Positions 1 to 9,973 of a DNA stretch of 64,000 nucleotides are shown here, in pieces. Below the pieces are notes generated by a model, which had not been told where the DNA came from, ran no database searches, and worked only from the letters and a program-made list of their open reading frames with translations. The DNA comes from Rummeliibacillus pycnus (lineage in GTDB: Bacteria; Bacillota; Bacilli; Bacillales_A; Planococcaceae). The translations under genes were made by a program, and so were the position numbers. Every line of letters starts with the position of its first letter. Positions within the stretch are counted from its first letter, which is position 1. Location of the stretch: assembly GCF_002884495.1 (NCBI RefSeq), contig NZ_KZ614145.1, positions 2,928,423 through 2,992,422 on the forward strand. Direction: 5' to 3'.

Positions 1-221
1 AGTTAAGCTTGAGATGAAGAACTTAGCACCTATCCAAAGTGTAGAATAATCGTATTTTTAACTTAGTAAAGTTTTGAGTCCGCTTGCGAAACCTTTTTTT
101 CGAAAAGTTCAACTCATAATCATTTAATCCAATAGCAGTATGCTTTTTGTTCGATAACATGAAACATGGTACAATAATAAGATGAAATGATAGATTTTCT
201 TTACGAAAAGGAAGGTTTTAA
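1..221 (+). other. Leader region upstream of yybS
   Basis: No complete gene is seen here. An open frame enters the window at base 2 and stops at TAA 47-49, adding 15 residues; it could be the tail of an upstream gene, but it is too short to identify. The rest is AT-rich and holds the yybS promoter and ribosome binding site. Confidence 0.4.
147..175 (+). promoter_or_regulatory. Predicted SigA promoter of yybS-gdpP
   Basis: TTGTTC (147-152) and TACAAT (170-175) are separated by 17 bases and lie about 45 bases upstream of the yybS start. The -10 is good and the -35 is weak, so this is a prediction only. Confidence 0.45.
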
Positions 222-1163
222 ATGCCGGAAAATCAGACGCGAAGAATTACGCACGGCGCCATGATGGTTGCATTGTTTACAATAATATTAGCCATTTCAT
301 TATATGTACCTGTGGTAAGTATTGTAACAATCTGGTTTATCTCTTTACCAATAGCTTGGTATAGTGCAAAATACAGTCGTAGTTCTTCGGTATTCGTTGC
401 AATCGTTAGTATCGTCGTATCACTTTTAATCGGAGGTCTTTTATCTCTACTATTCGCAATTCCGTTTACAATGGCTGGATTTGCTATAGGAGATGCAATA
501 CGGACAAAGAAAAGTAAACTATTTTTATTTATGTCGACAGCATTTACTGTTTTGATTTCCTTTACATTGATGTATTTGATTGCGCTTAAATTTTTTAATA
601 TGGATTTTCTGAAGAAAATAATAACCCGTATTCGTGAAAGTTATGAACAATCAAACGAAATAGTACAATCAATGTCAGGGCAAGTACCTATTTCACCTGA
701 GAAATTAGACATTATATTAAATACAATACAAGTGCTAATGCCGACTATAGTAACGCTATTTGTTGTTAGTATGGCATTTATCATTATCTCAGCAAATTTA
801 CCGTTATTGCGCCGCTTTGGTTTAGAAGTTCCTAAGTTTTCCCCATTTAGAGATTTACAATTACCACGTGCAACATTGTGGTATTATCTTGTGGTATTAT
901 CACTGAGTTTATTTGTAAAACCTGATGCAGGAACTTTTATTTATATGGTTGTACTAAATTTATCTTCAATTTTAAGTATATTATTTTTGGTACAGGGTAT
1001 TTCGTTGATTCATTTTTATATGTATCAACAAGGTTGGCCAAAGTGGACAGCAGTTGTTGGTACTATTTTAGCCTTTCCACTAAGCTCGTTCGTCACATTA
1101 CTTGGCATTGCCGATTTAGGATTCAATATCCGAGGGCTTATTAGTGGCATGACAAGAAAATAG
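222..1163 (+). CDS. yybS: YybS family membrane protein (DUF2232)
   Basis: A 313-residue polytopic membrane protein. Hydrophobic segments are seen around residues 14-32, 38-75, 80-92, 105-125, 170-192, 220-235, 240-268 and 275-300, with a soluble stretch around 128-165. Length and position fit the DUF2232/YybS family, which sits directly upstream of gdpP and rplI in many Bacillales. The family's biochemical role is unknown; its shape resembles the membrane S components of ECF transporters, but that is inference. The ATG at 222 follows the purine-rich AAAAGGAAGG (207-216). The stop is 12 bases before the gdpP start, so the genes are probably co-transcribed. Confidence 0.85.
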   Translation: MPENQTRRITHGAMMVALFTIILAISLYVPVVSIVTIWFISLPIAWYSAKYSRSSSVFVAIVSIVVSLLIGGLLSLLFAIPFTMAGFAIGDAIRTKKSKLFLFMSTAFTVLISFTLMYLIALKFFNMDFLKKIITRIRESYEQSNEIVQSMSGQVPISPEKLDIILNTIQVLMPTIVTLFVVSMAFIIISANLPLLRRFGLEVPKFSPFRDLQLPRATLWYYLVVLSLSLFVKPDAGTFIYMVVLNLSSILSILFLVQGISLIHFYMYQQGWPKWTAVVGTILAFPLSSFVTLLGIADLGFNIRGLISGMTRK

Positions 1164-1175
1164 GAGTTGAGATTT

Positions 1176-3152
1176 ATGGGTACTCTTTTTAGAAAACGAC
1201 CAATACGATATCCTCTTTTAATCCTGTCATTGCTAGGAATAGCAGGCATTGTTATATGTGCGATGTGGAATATAGTAACAGGTATCGTATATGGTATTGT
1301 CCTTGTACTAGTATTGATATTAGCTTGGAAAGCTGAATCTGACACATATAAAGAGACTGAGAAGCATATAGAGATGCTTTCTTACCGATTAAAAAAGGTA
1401 GGAGAGGAAGCATTACTGGAAATGCCAATTGGTATCGTGTTGATTGATGAGCAGTTTTTAATTCAATGGACAAATCCCTACATGCTACGGATATTAGGAA
1501 CCGATTCACTGATTGGTGAAGAAATTTTTTCTTTATCAGAAGATTTATATAATCTTATTAAACATGAAGAATCAAATGAGCTAAACATTACATTAAAAGA
1601 TCGTAAATATCGGGCATTTTATAAACCAGAAGAGAAGTTACTTTACTTCTTTGATATTACAGAGCAAGTCGAGATTGAAGCACTTTACCATGATGACCGT
1701 ACAGTAATTGCTATTCTCTTCGTCGATAACTATGATGAAATTACACAAGGAATGGACGACCAAACGCGTAGTCAGACTAATTCACTTGTAACATCACTTG
1801 TTAATAATTGGAGTTCAACAAACGGTATATACTTAAAACGTACCGATTCAGACCGGTTTATCGCTGTAATGAACGAATCCATTTTGCAAGAATTGGAAAA
1901 GAAAAGATTCTCAATACTTGATGATATTCGAGAAATTACAGCTCAGCAAAATCTATCATTAACATTAAGTATAGGGGTTGGAGCTGGTTCACAATCTTTG
2001 CTTGAGTTAGGAGAGCTTGCACAATCCAGTTTAGATCTAGTTCTTGGACGTGGTGGTGACCAAGTAGCAATTAAACAACCTAATGGTAAGGTGAAATTCT
2101 ATGGTGGTAAAACGAATCCTGTCGAGAAACGTACAAGGGTACGAGCACGTGTTATTTCACATGCCTTACGAGATTTAATCCAGGATAGTGATCAAATCTT
2201 TGTAATGGGTCATAAAATGCCTGATATGGATGCTATAGGTGCTGCCATTGGTGTTCGCAAAATGGCAGATATGAATGGAATTGATGGCTACGTAGTTGTA
2301 GATTTCAATAATATTGATAATAGTATTAGTCGTTTAATGCAAGTGGTGAAAGAAAAATCTGATTTATTTAATCGCTTTATTACACCAGAAGCTGCATTAG
2401 ATAAGATTACAGACAAATCATTACTAGTTATAGTAGATACGCATAAGCCAAGTATGACAATAGAAGCAAGGTTACTTAATAAGTCGGATAAAGTTGTAGT
2501 TATTGATCATCATCGTCGTGGAGAGGAATTTGTTAAAAATCCAATGCTTGTATATATGGAACCATATGCCTCTTCTACTGCTGAATTAGTAACCGAACTA
2601 TTAGAATATCAACCAAAAAATGATAAAATAACAATGCTAGAAGCAACGGCTTTATTAGCAGGTATTATAGTTGATACAAAGAGCTTCACGTTACGGACAG
2701 GCGCAAGAACATTTGAAGCAGCATCTTATTTACGGACTAATGGGGCGGATACGGTACTTGTGCAACGCCTTTTGAAAGAGGATATTAATACGTATATTGA
2801 ACGTTCTAAAATCGTCCAAACTGCTGAATTTGTTCATAATGGTATTGCTATTGCACGTGGTGATAACGATAAAATATATAACTCTGTATTAATTGCTCAA
2901 ACTGCAGATATTTTACTGACAATGAAAGATATCTCAGCATCTTTCGTTGTAGCTCATCGTAATGATGGAACGGTTGGTATTAGTGCAAGATCATTAGGTG
3001 AGATAAATGTCCAACTGGTTATGGAGGAATTAGGTGGAGGAGGCCATTTAACAAATGCCGCCTGCCAATTAGAACTCCAAACGATTGATGAAGCAATTGA
3101 AAAGTTAAAAATCGCAATAGATGATGTATTAGAAGGGAGTACTGAATCATGA
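1176..3152 (+). CDS. gdpP: Cyclic-di-AMP phosphodiesterase GdpP
   Basis: Membrane-bound c-di-AMP phosphodiesterase, cutting c-di-AMP to pApA; it links nucleotide signalling with potassium balance and cell-wall stress. The 658-residue protein has two N-terminal membrane helices (about residues 10-50), a PAS-like domain, a degenerate GGDEF domain (the signature reads SDRF, so no cyclase activity is expected) and a C-terminal DHH/DHHA1 phosphodiesterase. Metal-binding motifs are visible: [20 protein letters not shown], and [10 protein letters not shown] near the end. The longest frame begins with a TTG at 1167 that touches the AGGAG (1162-1166); the ATG at 1176, nine bases after that AGGAG, is the better start. 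The stop overlaps the rplI start by four bases (ATGA), implying coupled translation. Confidence 0.95.
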   Translation: MGTLFRKRPIRYPLLILSLLGIAGIVICAMWNIVTGIVYGIVLVLVLILAWKAESDTYKETEKHIEMLSYRLKKVGEEALLEMPIGIVLIDEQFLIQWTNPYMLRILGTDSLIGEEIFSLSEDLYNLIKHEESNELNITLKDRKYRAFYKPEEKLLYFFDITEQVEIEALYHDDRTVIAILFVDNYDEITQGMDDQTRSQTNSLVTSLVNNWSSTNGIYLKRTDSDRFIAVMNESILQELEKKRFSILDDIREITAQQNLSLTLSIGVGAGSQSLLELGELAQSSLDLVLGRGGDQVAIKQPNGKVKFYGGKTNPVEKRTRVRARVISHALRDLIQDSDQIFVMGHKMPDMDAIGAAIGVRKMADMNGIDGYVVVDFNNIDNSISRLMQVVKEKSDLFNRFITPEAALDKITDKSLLVIVDTHKPSMTIEARLLNKSDKVVVIDHHRRGEEFVKNPMLVYMEPYASSTAELVTELLEYQPKNDKITMLEATALLAGIIVDTKSFTLRTGARTFEAASYLRTNGADTVLVQRLLKEDINTYIERSKIVQTAEFVHNGIAIARGDNDKIYNSVLIAQTADILLTMKDISASFVVAHRNDGTVGISARSLGEINVQLVMEELGGGGHLTNAACQLELQTIDEAIEKLKIAIDDVLEGSTES

Positions 3153-3598
3153 AAGTAATATTTTTGAAAGATGTTAAAGGGCAAGGTAAAAAAGGTGAAA
3201 CGAAAGAGGTTTCAGATGGCTATGCTCGTAATGTATTATTAAAACAAAAAAGTGCAGTAGAAGCAACGGCTGCTGAATTAGCAAAGTTAAAGGCACAAAA
3301 CAAACGTGCTGCTGCTGATGCTGAAAAAGAATTAGAAGATGCGAAAGCATTAAAAGAAACATTAGAAGGTTTAACTGTAGAGCTGAAGGCGAAACCAGGA
3401 AAAGATGGTCGTCTATTTGGTTCAATTACTTCTAAACAAATAGTAGAACAATTACAAAAAGATCATGATATTAAAATTGATAAACGTAAAATGGAACTAA
3501 AAGAAGCTATTCGTACATTGGGTGTTACAAAAGTACCTGTAAAGCTTCATCATGAAGTAACTGCTACATTGAAAGTACATGTTGCAGAACAAGCATAA
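3149..3598 (+). CDS. rplI: 50S ribosomal protein L9
   Basis: Ribosomal protein L9, a 149-residue two-domain protein bound to 23S rRNA near the L1 stalk. The N-terminal signature ([17 protein letters not shown], then [11 protein letters not shown]) is classic. It is followed by the long connecting helix rich in Ala, Lys and Glu (about residues 40-75) and the C-terminal domain with GRLFGSIT. Length matches the family. The start overlaps the gdpP stop, and dnaB follows after 12 bases, as in Bacillus. Confidence 0.98.
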   Translation: MKVIFLKDVKGQGKKGETKEVSDGYARNVLLKQKSAVEATAAELAKLKAQNKRAAADAEKELEDAKALKETLEGLTVELKAKPGKDGRLFGSITSKQIVEQLQKDHDIKIDKRKMELKEAIRTLGVTKVPVKLHHEVTATLKVHVAEQA

Positions 3599-3610
3599 GG
3601 AGAGACGCTT

Positions 3611-4969
3611 ATGAACGATCCACAATTGGACCGCGTTCCGCCTCACAACCAAGAAGCTGAACAATCTGTCATAGGGGCTATATTCCTTGAACCACAAGCA
3701 TTGATTACAGCTTCAGAAATACTAATTCCTGAAGACTTTTATCGTTCTGCACATCAGAAAATTTTCTCAACTATGTTGCGCTTAAGTGACCAAGGTAAGG
3801 CAATCGATATTGTAACAGTTACTGAAGAGTTGTCCACTCACAACGAATTAGAAGATGTAGGTGGTATATCTTATATTACTGAAATTGCGAATGCTGTACC
3901 AACAGCAGCTAACGTAGGATATTACGCTCAAATTGTTTCAGAAAAAGCTGTGCTACGTCGTTTAATTAGAGTTGCAACAAAAATAGTAGAAGATGGCTAT
4001 ACGCGGGAAGACGAAGTAGATGCATTATTATCTGAAGCAGAGCGTAGAGTCATGGAAGTGGCGAATCGAAAAAATGCCGGTGATTTTAAGCATGTAAAGG
4101 ATGTTCTTGTTGAGACATATGCCAATGTTGAACATTTACAAAATCGCAAGGGGGATATTACTGGTATTCCGACAGGTTTCCGTGATCTGGATCGTTTAAC
4201 TGCAGGTTTCCAGCGTGGTGACTTAATTATTGTGGCAGCTAGACCATCAGTTGGGAAAACAGCTTTTGCGTTGAATGTAGCACAAGCTGTTGGTACACAA
4301 ACTACGGAAAATGTAGCGATTTTCTCGCTTGAAATGGGTGCTGAGCAACTCGTAATGCGTATGCTTTGTGCAGAAGGGAATATCGATGCACAAGTTTTAC
4401 GTACAGGTGCTTTAAATTCTGAAGATTGGCGTAAACTAACGATGGCAACAGGAACATTGTCTCGAGCTGGAATTTACATTGATGATTCTGCAGGTGTTCG
4501 AGTAAGTGAAATTCGGGCAAAATGTCGTCGTTTAAAACAAGAACATGGTCTTGGCATGATATTAATTGACTACTTGCAACTTATTCAAGGTAGTGGATTG
4601 GCAGGGCAAAACAGACAACAAGAAGTGTCCGAAATATCACGTTCTCTAAAGGCATTAGCTCGTGAATTAGAAGTGCCTGTCATTGCGCTATCTCAATTAT
4701 CTCGTGGTGTTGAACAGCGTCAAGATAAACGGCCAATGATGAGTGACCTTCGTGAGTCAGGAAGTATTGAGCAAGATGCAGATATTGTCGCATTCTTATA
4801 CCGTGAAGATTATTATGATAAAGAAACTGAAGATGCTAATACCATTGAAATTATTGTGGCTAAGCAACGTAATGGCCCAACAGATACAGTAAAGTTAGCG
4901 TTTAAAAAAGAGTTCAATAAATTTGTTAGTGTTGACTGGAGTGCAGAGGCGCCAGCGGGTGGTTATTAA
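3611..4969 (+). CDS. dnaB: Replicative DNA helicase (DnaB; called DnaC in B. subtilis)
   Basis: Hexameric 5'-3' helicase that unwinds DNA at the replication fork. The 452-residue protein has the N-terminal primase-interacting helical domain (residues about 1-150) and a C-terminal RecA-like ATPase. Walker A is ARPSVGKTAFAL (about 210-221), Walker B is MILIDYLQLI, and the DnaB motifs LRESGSIEQDAD and AKQRNGPTDTVKL follow. Length is normal. It is preceded by GGAGAG and ends the yybS-gdpP-rplI-dnaB run, with a hairpin terminator directly after the stop. Confidence 0.97.
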   Translation: MNDPQLDRVPPHNQEAEQSVIGAIFLEPQALITASEILIPEDFYRSAHQKIFSTMLRLSDQGKAIDIVTVTEELSTHNELEDVGGISYITEIANAVPTAANVGYYAQIVSEKAVLRRLIRVATKIVEDGYTREDEVDALLSEAERRVMEVANRKNAGDFKHVKDVLVETYANVEHLQNRKGDITGIPTGFRDLDRLTAGFQRGDLIIVAARPSVGKTAFALNVAQAVGTQTTENVAIFSLEMGAEQLVMRMLCAEGNIDAQVLRTGALNSEDWRKLTMATGTLSRAGIYIDDSAGVRVSEIRAKCRRLKQEHGLGMILIDYLQLIQGSGLAGQNRQQEVSEISRSLKALARELEVPVIALSQLSRGVEQRQDKRPMMSDLRESGSIEQDADIVAFLYREDYYDKETEDANTIEIIVAKQRNGPTDTVKLAFKKEFNKFVSVDWSAEAPAGGY

Positions 4970-4973
4970 CAAT

Positions 4974-5022
4974 AAAACACGAACATTGATGTCTGACATA
5001 TATCATACGTTCGTGTTTTTTA
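4974..5022 (+). terminator. dnaB terminator, overlapping a PurR-like box pair
   Basis: An 11-base inverted repeat (left arm 4974-4984, right arm 5009-5019) runs into a T tract, giving a Rho-independent terminator for the upstream operon. The same arms contain ACGAACATT (4979-4987) and its inverted partner TACGTTCGT (5006-5014), which look like a PurBox pair for purA (see findings). Confidence 0.8.
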
Positions 5023-5032
5023 ATGTTTTTTA

Positions 5033-5061
5033 TTGACTATAGAAGTTTTCGTTGTTACAAT
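5033..5061 (+). promoter_or_regulatory. Predicted SigA promoter of purA
   Basis: TTGACT (5033-5038) and TACAAT (5056-5061) are separated by 17 bases and lie about 50 bases upstream of the purA start codon. This is a strong match to the SigA consensus. Confidence 0.75.
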
Positions 5062-5112
5062 AAGTCTGTTTGAATCAGGACACAATGGTAGTGTCTGACG
5101 GAGGTGCTGATC

Positions 5113-6405
5113 ATGACATCAGTTGTAGTAGTAGGAACACAGTGGGGAGACGAAGGTAAAGGTAAAATTACTGACTTCTTATCTAAAAAGGCAGATGCAA
5201 TCGCCCGCTATTCTGGTGGCGATAATGCAGGACATACAATTCAATTTGAAGGCGAAACATATAAATTACACTTAATCCCTTCAGGTATTTTTTATAAAGA
5301 CAAAAGCTCAGTAATGGGTAATGGTATGGTGATCAATCCTAAATCACTTGTTGAAGAATTAAAAGGGTTACAAGAACGTGGCATCAATACAGATAACTTA
5401 CGTATTTCAAATCGTGCACAAGTTATCCTTCCTTATCATGTATACCAAGATAAAGTGGACGAAGAATCTCGCGGTGATAAAAAAATTGGTACAACATGTA
5501 AAGGAATCGGACCTTGCTACACAGATAAAGTTCAACGTATTGGTATCCGTATTGCAGATCTTTTAGACAAAGAGGTATTTGAAGAAAAGTTACGCTCAAA
5601 TCTAACTGTTAAAAACCGCTTATTCGAGAAATTCTATGAAGTAGAACCTTTAAAATTTGAAGACATCTTTGAAGAATATTATGGCTATGGACAAGAAATT
5701 GCTAAATACGTAACAGATACTTCTAAAGTATTAAATGATGTTTTAGATGAAGGTGGTAAAGTATTATTTGAAGGCGCCCAAGGTATATTACTTGATGTTG
5801 ACCATGGTACTTACCCATATGTTACTTCATCTAACCCAGTAGCTGGTGGTGTAGCAACTGGTGCTGGTGTAGGACCTTCTCAAGTTACCCGCGTAATTGG
5901 TGTAAGTAAAGCTTATACTTCACGTGTTGGTGATGGTCCATTCCCAACTGAATTATTTGATGAAGTAGGTCATCAAATTCGTGAAGTTGGCCGTGAATAT
6001 GGTACAACTACTGGCCGTCCTCGTCGTGTTGGTTGGTTTGACTCAGTTGTTGTACGTCATTCTCGCCGTGTATCAGGTATTACAGATTTAGCTCTAAACT
6101 CAATTGACGTATTAACAGGTCTTGATACTGTTAAAATCTGTACTGCATATGATTACAATGGCGAAATCATTACTGAATATCCTGCAAACCTTCACATTAT
6201 TGAAGGCTGTAAACCAATTTATGAAGAACTTCCTGGTTGGACAGAAGATATTACAGGATGCAAAACACTTGATGAATTACCAGAAAATGCACGTAACTAC
6301 GTAAAACGCGTTAGTGAATTAACAGGTATCCGTATTGCAACATTCTCAGTAGGTCCAGACCGCGAACAAACAAATGTATTAGTAGATGTTTGGGAACAAG
6401 CTTAA
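5113..6405 (+). CDS. purA: Adenylosuccinate synthase
   Basis: Joins IMP and aspartate, using GTP, to make adenylosuccinate, the first committed step from IMP to AMP. The 430-residue protein has the N-terminal nucleotide motif [23 protein letters not shown], the IMP-site region GPCYTDK, and the C-terminal SVGPDREQT. The longest frame starts at GTG 5104, but that codon lies inside the GGAGGTG ribosome binding site (5100-5106). The ATG at 5113 is correctly spaced and gives the normal [12 protein letters not shown] start. It is a single gene with its own promoter and terminator. PurR-like boxes upstream suggest purine repression. Confidence 0.97.
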   Translation: MTSVVVVGTQWGDEGKGKITDFLSKKADAIARYSGGDNAGHTIQFEGETYKLHLIPSGIFYKDKSSVMGNGMVINPKSLVEELKGLQERGINTDNLRISNRAQVILPYHVYQDKVDEESRGDKKIGTTCKGIGPCYTDKVQRIGIRIADLLDKEVFEEKLRSNLTVKNRLFEKFYEVEPLKFEDIFEEYYGYGQEIAKYVTDTSKVLNDVLDEGGKVLFEGAQGILLDVDHGTYPYVTSSNPVAGGVATGAGVGPSQVTRVIGVSKAYTSRVGDGPFPTELFDEVGHQIREVGREYGTTTGRPRRVGWFDSVVVRHSRRVSGITDLALNSIDVLTGLDTVKICTAYDYNGEIITEYPANLHIIEGCKPIYEELPGWTEDITGCKTLDELPENARNYVKRVSELTGIRIATFSVGPDREQTNVLVDVWEQA

Positions 6406-6422
6406 TCAAAACTTATTTTGAA

Positions 6423-6453
6423 GGGCAGTTAGCAGAAGCTAGCTGCTCTTTTA
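6423..6453 (+). terminator. purA terminator
   Basis: A nine-pair stem (GCAGTTAGC with GCTAGCTGC, one G-U pair, AGAA loop) is followed by TCTTTTA. It lies 18 bases after the purA stop. Confidence 0.75.
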
Positions 6454-6503
6454 TATGTATTAATGTATAATAAAGGATAAAATGGGTAAATGGGGGGGTA
6501 AAT

Positions 6504-7307
6504 GTGAAGCGAAAAGTATTCTATAGTGTACTTACTGTCATTATTGCGAGCTTTTTTCTTAATAATTGGTATGCAAATAACAAGAAGATGGGGCTACCAA
6601 TTGTAATACCATCTTATATTTCAACTTTAGCCGATGATAGTATGGAAATTACATTGTACTATGTGAAAGATCGTCATGATAAACGTACCCTTCAGAAGAT
6701 AACATTTGGAGATACTGATACAGCAGTTGAAGGAGATACCAGTCATTTTTTTGAAGAAAATACATCGAAATTACATACCATTGATACTTTTAACTATCAA
6801 ACACTAAATAGAGCAAGTTTTCATATATCGGCAGGTGAAATAGCGGATATTTATAAAAAGGACATATTAGCAAAGGATATTCAAGTTATATTATCTGATG
6901 GTACAAAGATACCGGCTAATATAAAACATTTTGAAATTTTAAAGACAAAAAAGGAAGAAAAGCTATCATTTATATCATCTGGAGGTTCTTCTGATGGAAC
7001 AGGATATACAAAGTTTAAGGCAAAACAGAATATGAATCTTACACTAATCAATATGCCCAAAGAGTTAAAGAAGTATTATGACGTGCAAGTGATGAAGTCC
7101 AATCAAAGAGTAGATCTACCGATCAAGTTGAACAAAGGGGAAACATTAAGTATTAATACAAAAATAAAAGGAAATATACCCTTTAGTTATGATGCCATTA
7201 TCCCTTTACTATCAGATAAAGATAGGGTTGGATTTATCTCTCTACTAAATAATTCAACTATTTCAGAGAAGGATATAGAAAATTTGGTGAAGGAGTATGG
7301 TCGATGA
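6504..7307 (+). CDS. Membrane-anchored extracellular protein, unknown function
   Basis: I do not recognise this 267-residue protein. A basic start followed by a hydrophobic segment (residues about 5-22) predicts a signal anchor or signal peptide with no lipobox. The rest is soluble, beta-rich and lysine-rich, so probably exported. It starts with GTG at 6504, six bases after a run of G (6492-6498) that can act as ribosome binding site. Its stop overlaps the next gene by four bases (ATGA), so the two are probably co-translated and may act together at the membrane. Confidence 0.7.
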   Translation: MKRKVFYSVLTVIIASFFLNNWYANNKKMGLPIVIPSYISTLADDSMEITLYYVKDRHDKRTLQKITFGDTDTAVEGDTSHFFEENTSKLHTIDTFNYQTLNRASFHISAGEIADIYKKDILAKDIQVILSDGTKIPANIKHFEILKTKKEEKLSFISSGGSSDGTGYTKFKAKQNMNLTLINMPKELKKYYDVQVMKSNQRVDLPIKLNKGETLSINTKIKGNIPFSYDAIIPLLSDKDRVGFISLLNNSTISEKDIENLVKEYGR

Positions 7308-7849
7308 ATAAAGGATTTCACTATTTATTTATCGGTTTTTTGTTGATTCTTGTGGACCTGCGTTTCATTATTGATGTTTTACCAGATGCTTTGGGCTATT
7401 TTTTTATAAGTAAGGGAATTACTAAAACTGCACAATCACATAAACATTATGGTAAATTATACTTTGCAACATGCATTTTAATAATAGTAGCAATACCATT
7501 TGATTTATATATTAACATTACCAGTAATCTTCTGAATTACTTAATGTTTACTTTTCGCGTGATTTGGGTTGTATATTTGTATTATTTATTATCGATCCTT
7601 TATTCACATTTAGTAAAAGAAGATTATCTGTACTTAGCAGCATCATTAAAAAGTTTATCAAATAAAGTACCAATTATTTTACTAATATCGTTATTTATTT
7701 CATTATTTCTTATGAATATTCCACAAAATTGGGCTCGAATTTTGGGTATTTTTATTGCTGTTGTGGAAGCTACTACTAGCGTATGGATGATTGTTGAATT
7801 TTATAGATTAAGTAAAACAAATGAAAGGGAACAGGTAATTTCTAAATAA
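7304..7849 (+). CDS. Multi-pass membrane protein, unknown function
   Basis: A 181-residue protein with about five or six hydrophobic segments (residues about 5-35, 45-65, 70-100, 122-140, 145-165). No catalytic motif is visible. It overlaps the preceding exported protein gene by four bases, so it is likely the membrane partner of that protein. The terminator stem covers the last codons and the region after the stop. Confidence 0.7.
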   Translation: MNKGFHYLFIGFLLILVDLRFIIDVLPDALGYFFISKGITKTAQSHKHYGKLYFATCILIIVAIPFDLYINITSNLLNYLMFTFRVIWVVYLYYLLSILYSHLVKEDYLYLAASLKSLSNKVPIILLISLFISLFLMNIPQNWARILGIFIAVVEATTSVWMIVEFYRLSKTNEREQVISK

Positions 7850-7869
7850 CAGAAATTACCTGTTTTTTT
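7830..7869 (+). terminator. Terminator of the 6504-7849 gene pair
   Basis: A perfect 14-base inverted repeat (7830-7843 and 7851-7864, loop of seven) is followed by seven Ts. The left arm lies inside the last codons of the upstream gene. The T tract is on the + side only; it abuts the end of the convergent yitT-like gene. Confidence 0.85.
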
Positions 7870-8788
7870 AATGAATGTCCTTCTTTTTAAATCGTCCGCC
7901 CCTTACTTCAGCAATATTGCCAATTGCTAAGAAAGCATTGGCGTCTAGCTCTCCTACGATAGTGGTTAACTTCGATTCTTCTAAACGTGTAATGACTGTA
8001 AAAATAACCTTTTTTGAATCACCCGTATAGGCACCTTCCCCAGTTAAATACGTAACCCCACGTCCTAAACGATCAATAATAGCTCTTCCAATCTCATTGT
8101 ATTCGTCGCTAATAATATAAACTGCTTTGGATTCGTCTAAACCTTGAATGACGATATCAATCATTTTATAAGCAATAAAATAGGCTAACCCTGAATACAT
8201 TGCTTGTTCCCAAGTAAAGATGAAACCCGCGATTGTGAAAATAATGAGGTTAAAAAACATGATTATTTCACCAACAGAAAATGGCAATTTCTTGTTAAAT
8301 AAAATTGCTAATATTTCTGTGCCATCAAGTGAACCACCATATCGAATAACAAGTCCTATACCTATACCCAAAACGATACCTCCAAATACAGTAGATAATA
8401 ATAAGTCATTAGTAAACGGTTCAAATTGATGTAAAACAATAGTGAAAGTTGATAAGGTGGTAATGCCAAGAGCAGTTGATAAGGCAAAAGTTTTTCCAAT
8501 TTGCTTATAACCGAGGAAAATAAACGGAATGTTTAAGAGGAAAATAAATATCCCAAGGGGTAAATCAGTTAGATGAGAAATAATGATGGAAATTCCAACA
8601 ATTCCACCGTCTAGAATTTTGTTTGGAACTAAAAATAGCTCAAGGCCAATAGCCATAATACAGGCACCAAGCATGACCATTACGATCCTCTGAAACAATT
8701 TCTTTTTGGATAGCTTATTCCGTACTTTATTTACTGTCATTGGTGCGGAAAGCATTGTTTCCGTATTGGACCTGTTCGAATCAATCAT
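7868..8788 (-). CDS. YitT family membrane protein (DUF161/DUF2179)
   Basis: A 306-residue protein with five or six membrane helices in its first two-thirds (about residues 35-55, 65-90, 92-115, 125-150, 165-200) and a C-terminal soluble DUF2179 domain (about 215-300), the standard YitT layout. Bacilli carry several paralogues and their substrate is unknown. The ATG at 8788 is preceded by GGGGAGATT, a good ribosome binding site. The hydrophilic N-terminus of about 30 residues is slightly longer than in typical family members. Confidence 0.85.
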   Translation of the reverse strand: MIDSNRSNTETMLSAPMTVNKVRNKLSKKKLFQRIVMVMLGACIMAIGLELFLVPNKILDGGIVGISIIISHLTDLPLGIFIFLLNIPFIFLGYKQIGKTFALSTALGITTLSTFTIVLHQFEPFTNDLLLSTVFGGIVLGIGIGLVIRYGGSLDGTEILAILFNKKLPFSVGEIIMFFNLIIFTIAGFIFTWEQAMYSGLAYFIAYKMIDIVIQGLDESKAVYIISDEYNEIGRAIIDRLGRGVTYLTGEGAYTGDSKKVIFTVITRLEESKLTTIVGELDANAFLAIGNIAEVRGGRFKKKDIH

Positions 8789-9256
8789 AGAATCTCCCCA
8801 ATCTTCTTAAAGATTTGTTATATTTATATTTTATTTGAAAATTTAGGAATAAAGAAGTAAAAACGTATAGTTTCTTTTAAAATAAAACCATGTTAAAAAA
8901 ATAGAAAATGTTTAAAAGGACTGTATGCATTTTCAAGGATTTATCGACTCTAGCGTTGTAACGAACAAAATTACGTTCCATCTGCGTATATTTTTTATGC
9001 ATTATGAAATTGTTTCGATAAAATATGGACCTTTTTTACTGCTACAATAGGAAATCCTGCTGGTTGACTTTATGTTAAACTTAAATAGAATACTCTTTTT
9101 ACTGTCGATTAATAGCGAATTATTGCCCAGGAAATACAAAACTAATGAAATAGTGAAAGATGCGAATAATAAGAAAGCATGGTAGAGTTAGTATATAGAA
9201 ATGTAATCTAACAGTAATGAACAACCTAAACTGATTGTAAGAAAGGGGAAAAAACT
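8789..9256. other. Divergent intergenic region before the wal operon
   Basis: 468 bases without a gene, between the leftward yitT-like gene and walR. It is AT-rich. The best promoter is TTGACT (9064-9069) and TAGAAT (9086-9091), 16 bases apart, giving walR a leader of about 160 bases. I found no riboswitch or convincing operator. Confidence 0.5.
9064..9091 (+). promoter_or_regulatory. Predicted promoter of the walRK operon
   Basis: TTGACT at 9064-9069 and TAGAAT at 9086-9091 are separated by 16 bases. It is the best SigA-like pair in the 468-base gap before walR. Confidence 0.5.
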
Positions 9257-9967
9257 GTGGATAAAACAATTTTAGTTGTAGATGACGAAAAACCGATTGC
9301 AGATATATTACAATTCAATTTAATTAAAGAAGGATATAAAGTTGTCTGTGCTTATGATGGAGACGAAGCATTAGAAAAAGTTGAGGAAATTAAGCCCGAC
9401 TTGATTCTTTTAGATATTATGTTGCCAAAACGTGATGGCATGGAGGTTTGCCGTGAAGTACGTAAGAAATATGACTTACCAATCATTATGTTGACAGCAA
9501 AGGATTCAGAAATTGATAAAGTACTTGGTCTTGAGCTTGGCGCTGATGATTATGTAACAAAACCATTTAGTACACGTGAACTAATTGCACGTGTTAAAGC
9601 AAATATGCGTAGACACCAAACAGTTACTACTACTGAAGAAGTAGTTGAAGAAAATAATGATATCGTTATTGGTTCTCTCGTGATTCAACCTGATGCATAT
9701 CTAGTACTGAAACGAGATGAAGCAATAGAATTAACGCACCGTGAATTTGAATTACTGCATTATTTAGCAAAACATATTGGCCAGGTAATGACACGTGAAC
9801 ATTTACTTCAAACTGTTTGGGGATACGATTATTTTGGAGATGTACGAACAGTAGATGTGACGATTCGTCGTTTACGTGAAAAAATTGAAGATAACCCAAG
9901 TCATCCAACATGGATTGTAACTCGTCGTGGTGTTGGATATTATTTAAGAAACCCTGAACAGGAGTAA
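9257..9967 (+). CDS. walR: WalR (YycF) response regulator
   Basis: OmpR-family DNA-binding response regulator of the essential WalRK system, which controls autolysins and cell-wall turnover in low-GC Gram-positives. The 236-residue protein has a receiver domain with acidic pocket D9/D10, phospho-acceptor D53 (LLDIMLP), switch Thr (MLTAKDS) and Lys (VTKPFS). A winged-helix domain follows with recognition helix [19 protein letters not shown] start after AAAGGGG. walK begins six bases after the stop; gene order and operon match Bacillus. Confidence 0.97.
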   Translation: MDKTILVVDDEKPIADILQFNLIKEGYKVVCAYDGDEALEKVEEIKPDLILLDIMLPKRDGMEVCREVRKKYDLPIIMLTAKDSEIDKVLGLELGADDYVTKPFSTRELIARVKANMRRHQTVTTTEEVVEENNDIVIGSLVIQPDAYLVLKRDEAIELTHREFELLHYLAKHIGQVMTREHLLQTVWGYDYFGDVRTVDVTIRRLREKIEDNPSHPTWIVTRRGVGYYLRNPEQE

Positions 9968-9973
9968 AGAATA

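Noticed and set aside
1025-1509. Two minus-strand open frames across yybS and gdpP
   Set aside because: They lie wholly within clear coding sequence on the other strand and have no ribosome binding site or family motif.
8789-9256. Possible riboswitch or RNA leader before walR
   Set aside because: The leader is long, but no conserved riboswitch core, T-box sequence or terminator-antiterminator pair could be seen.
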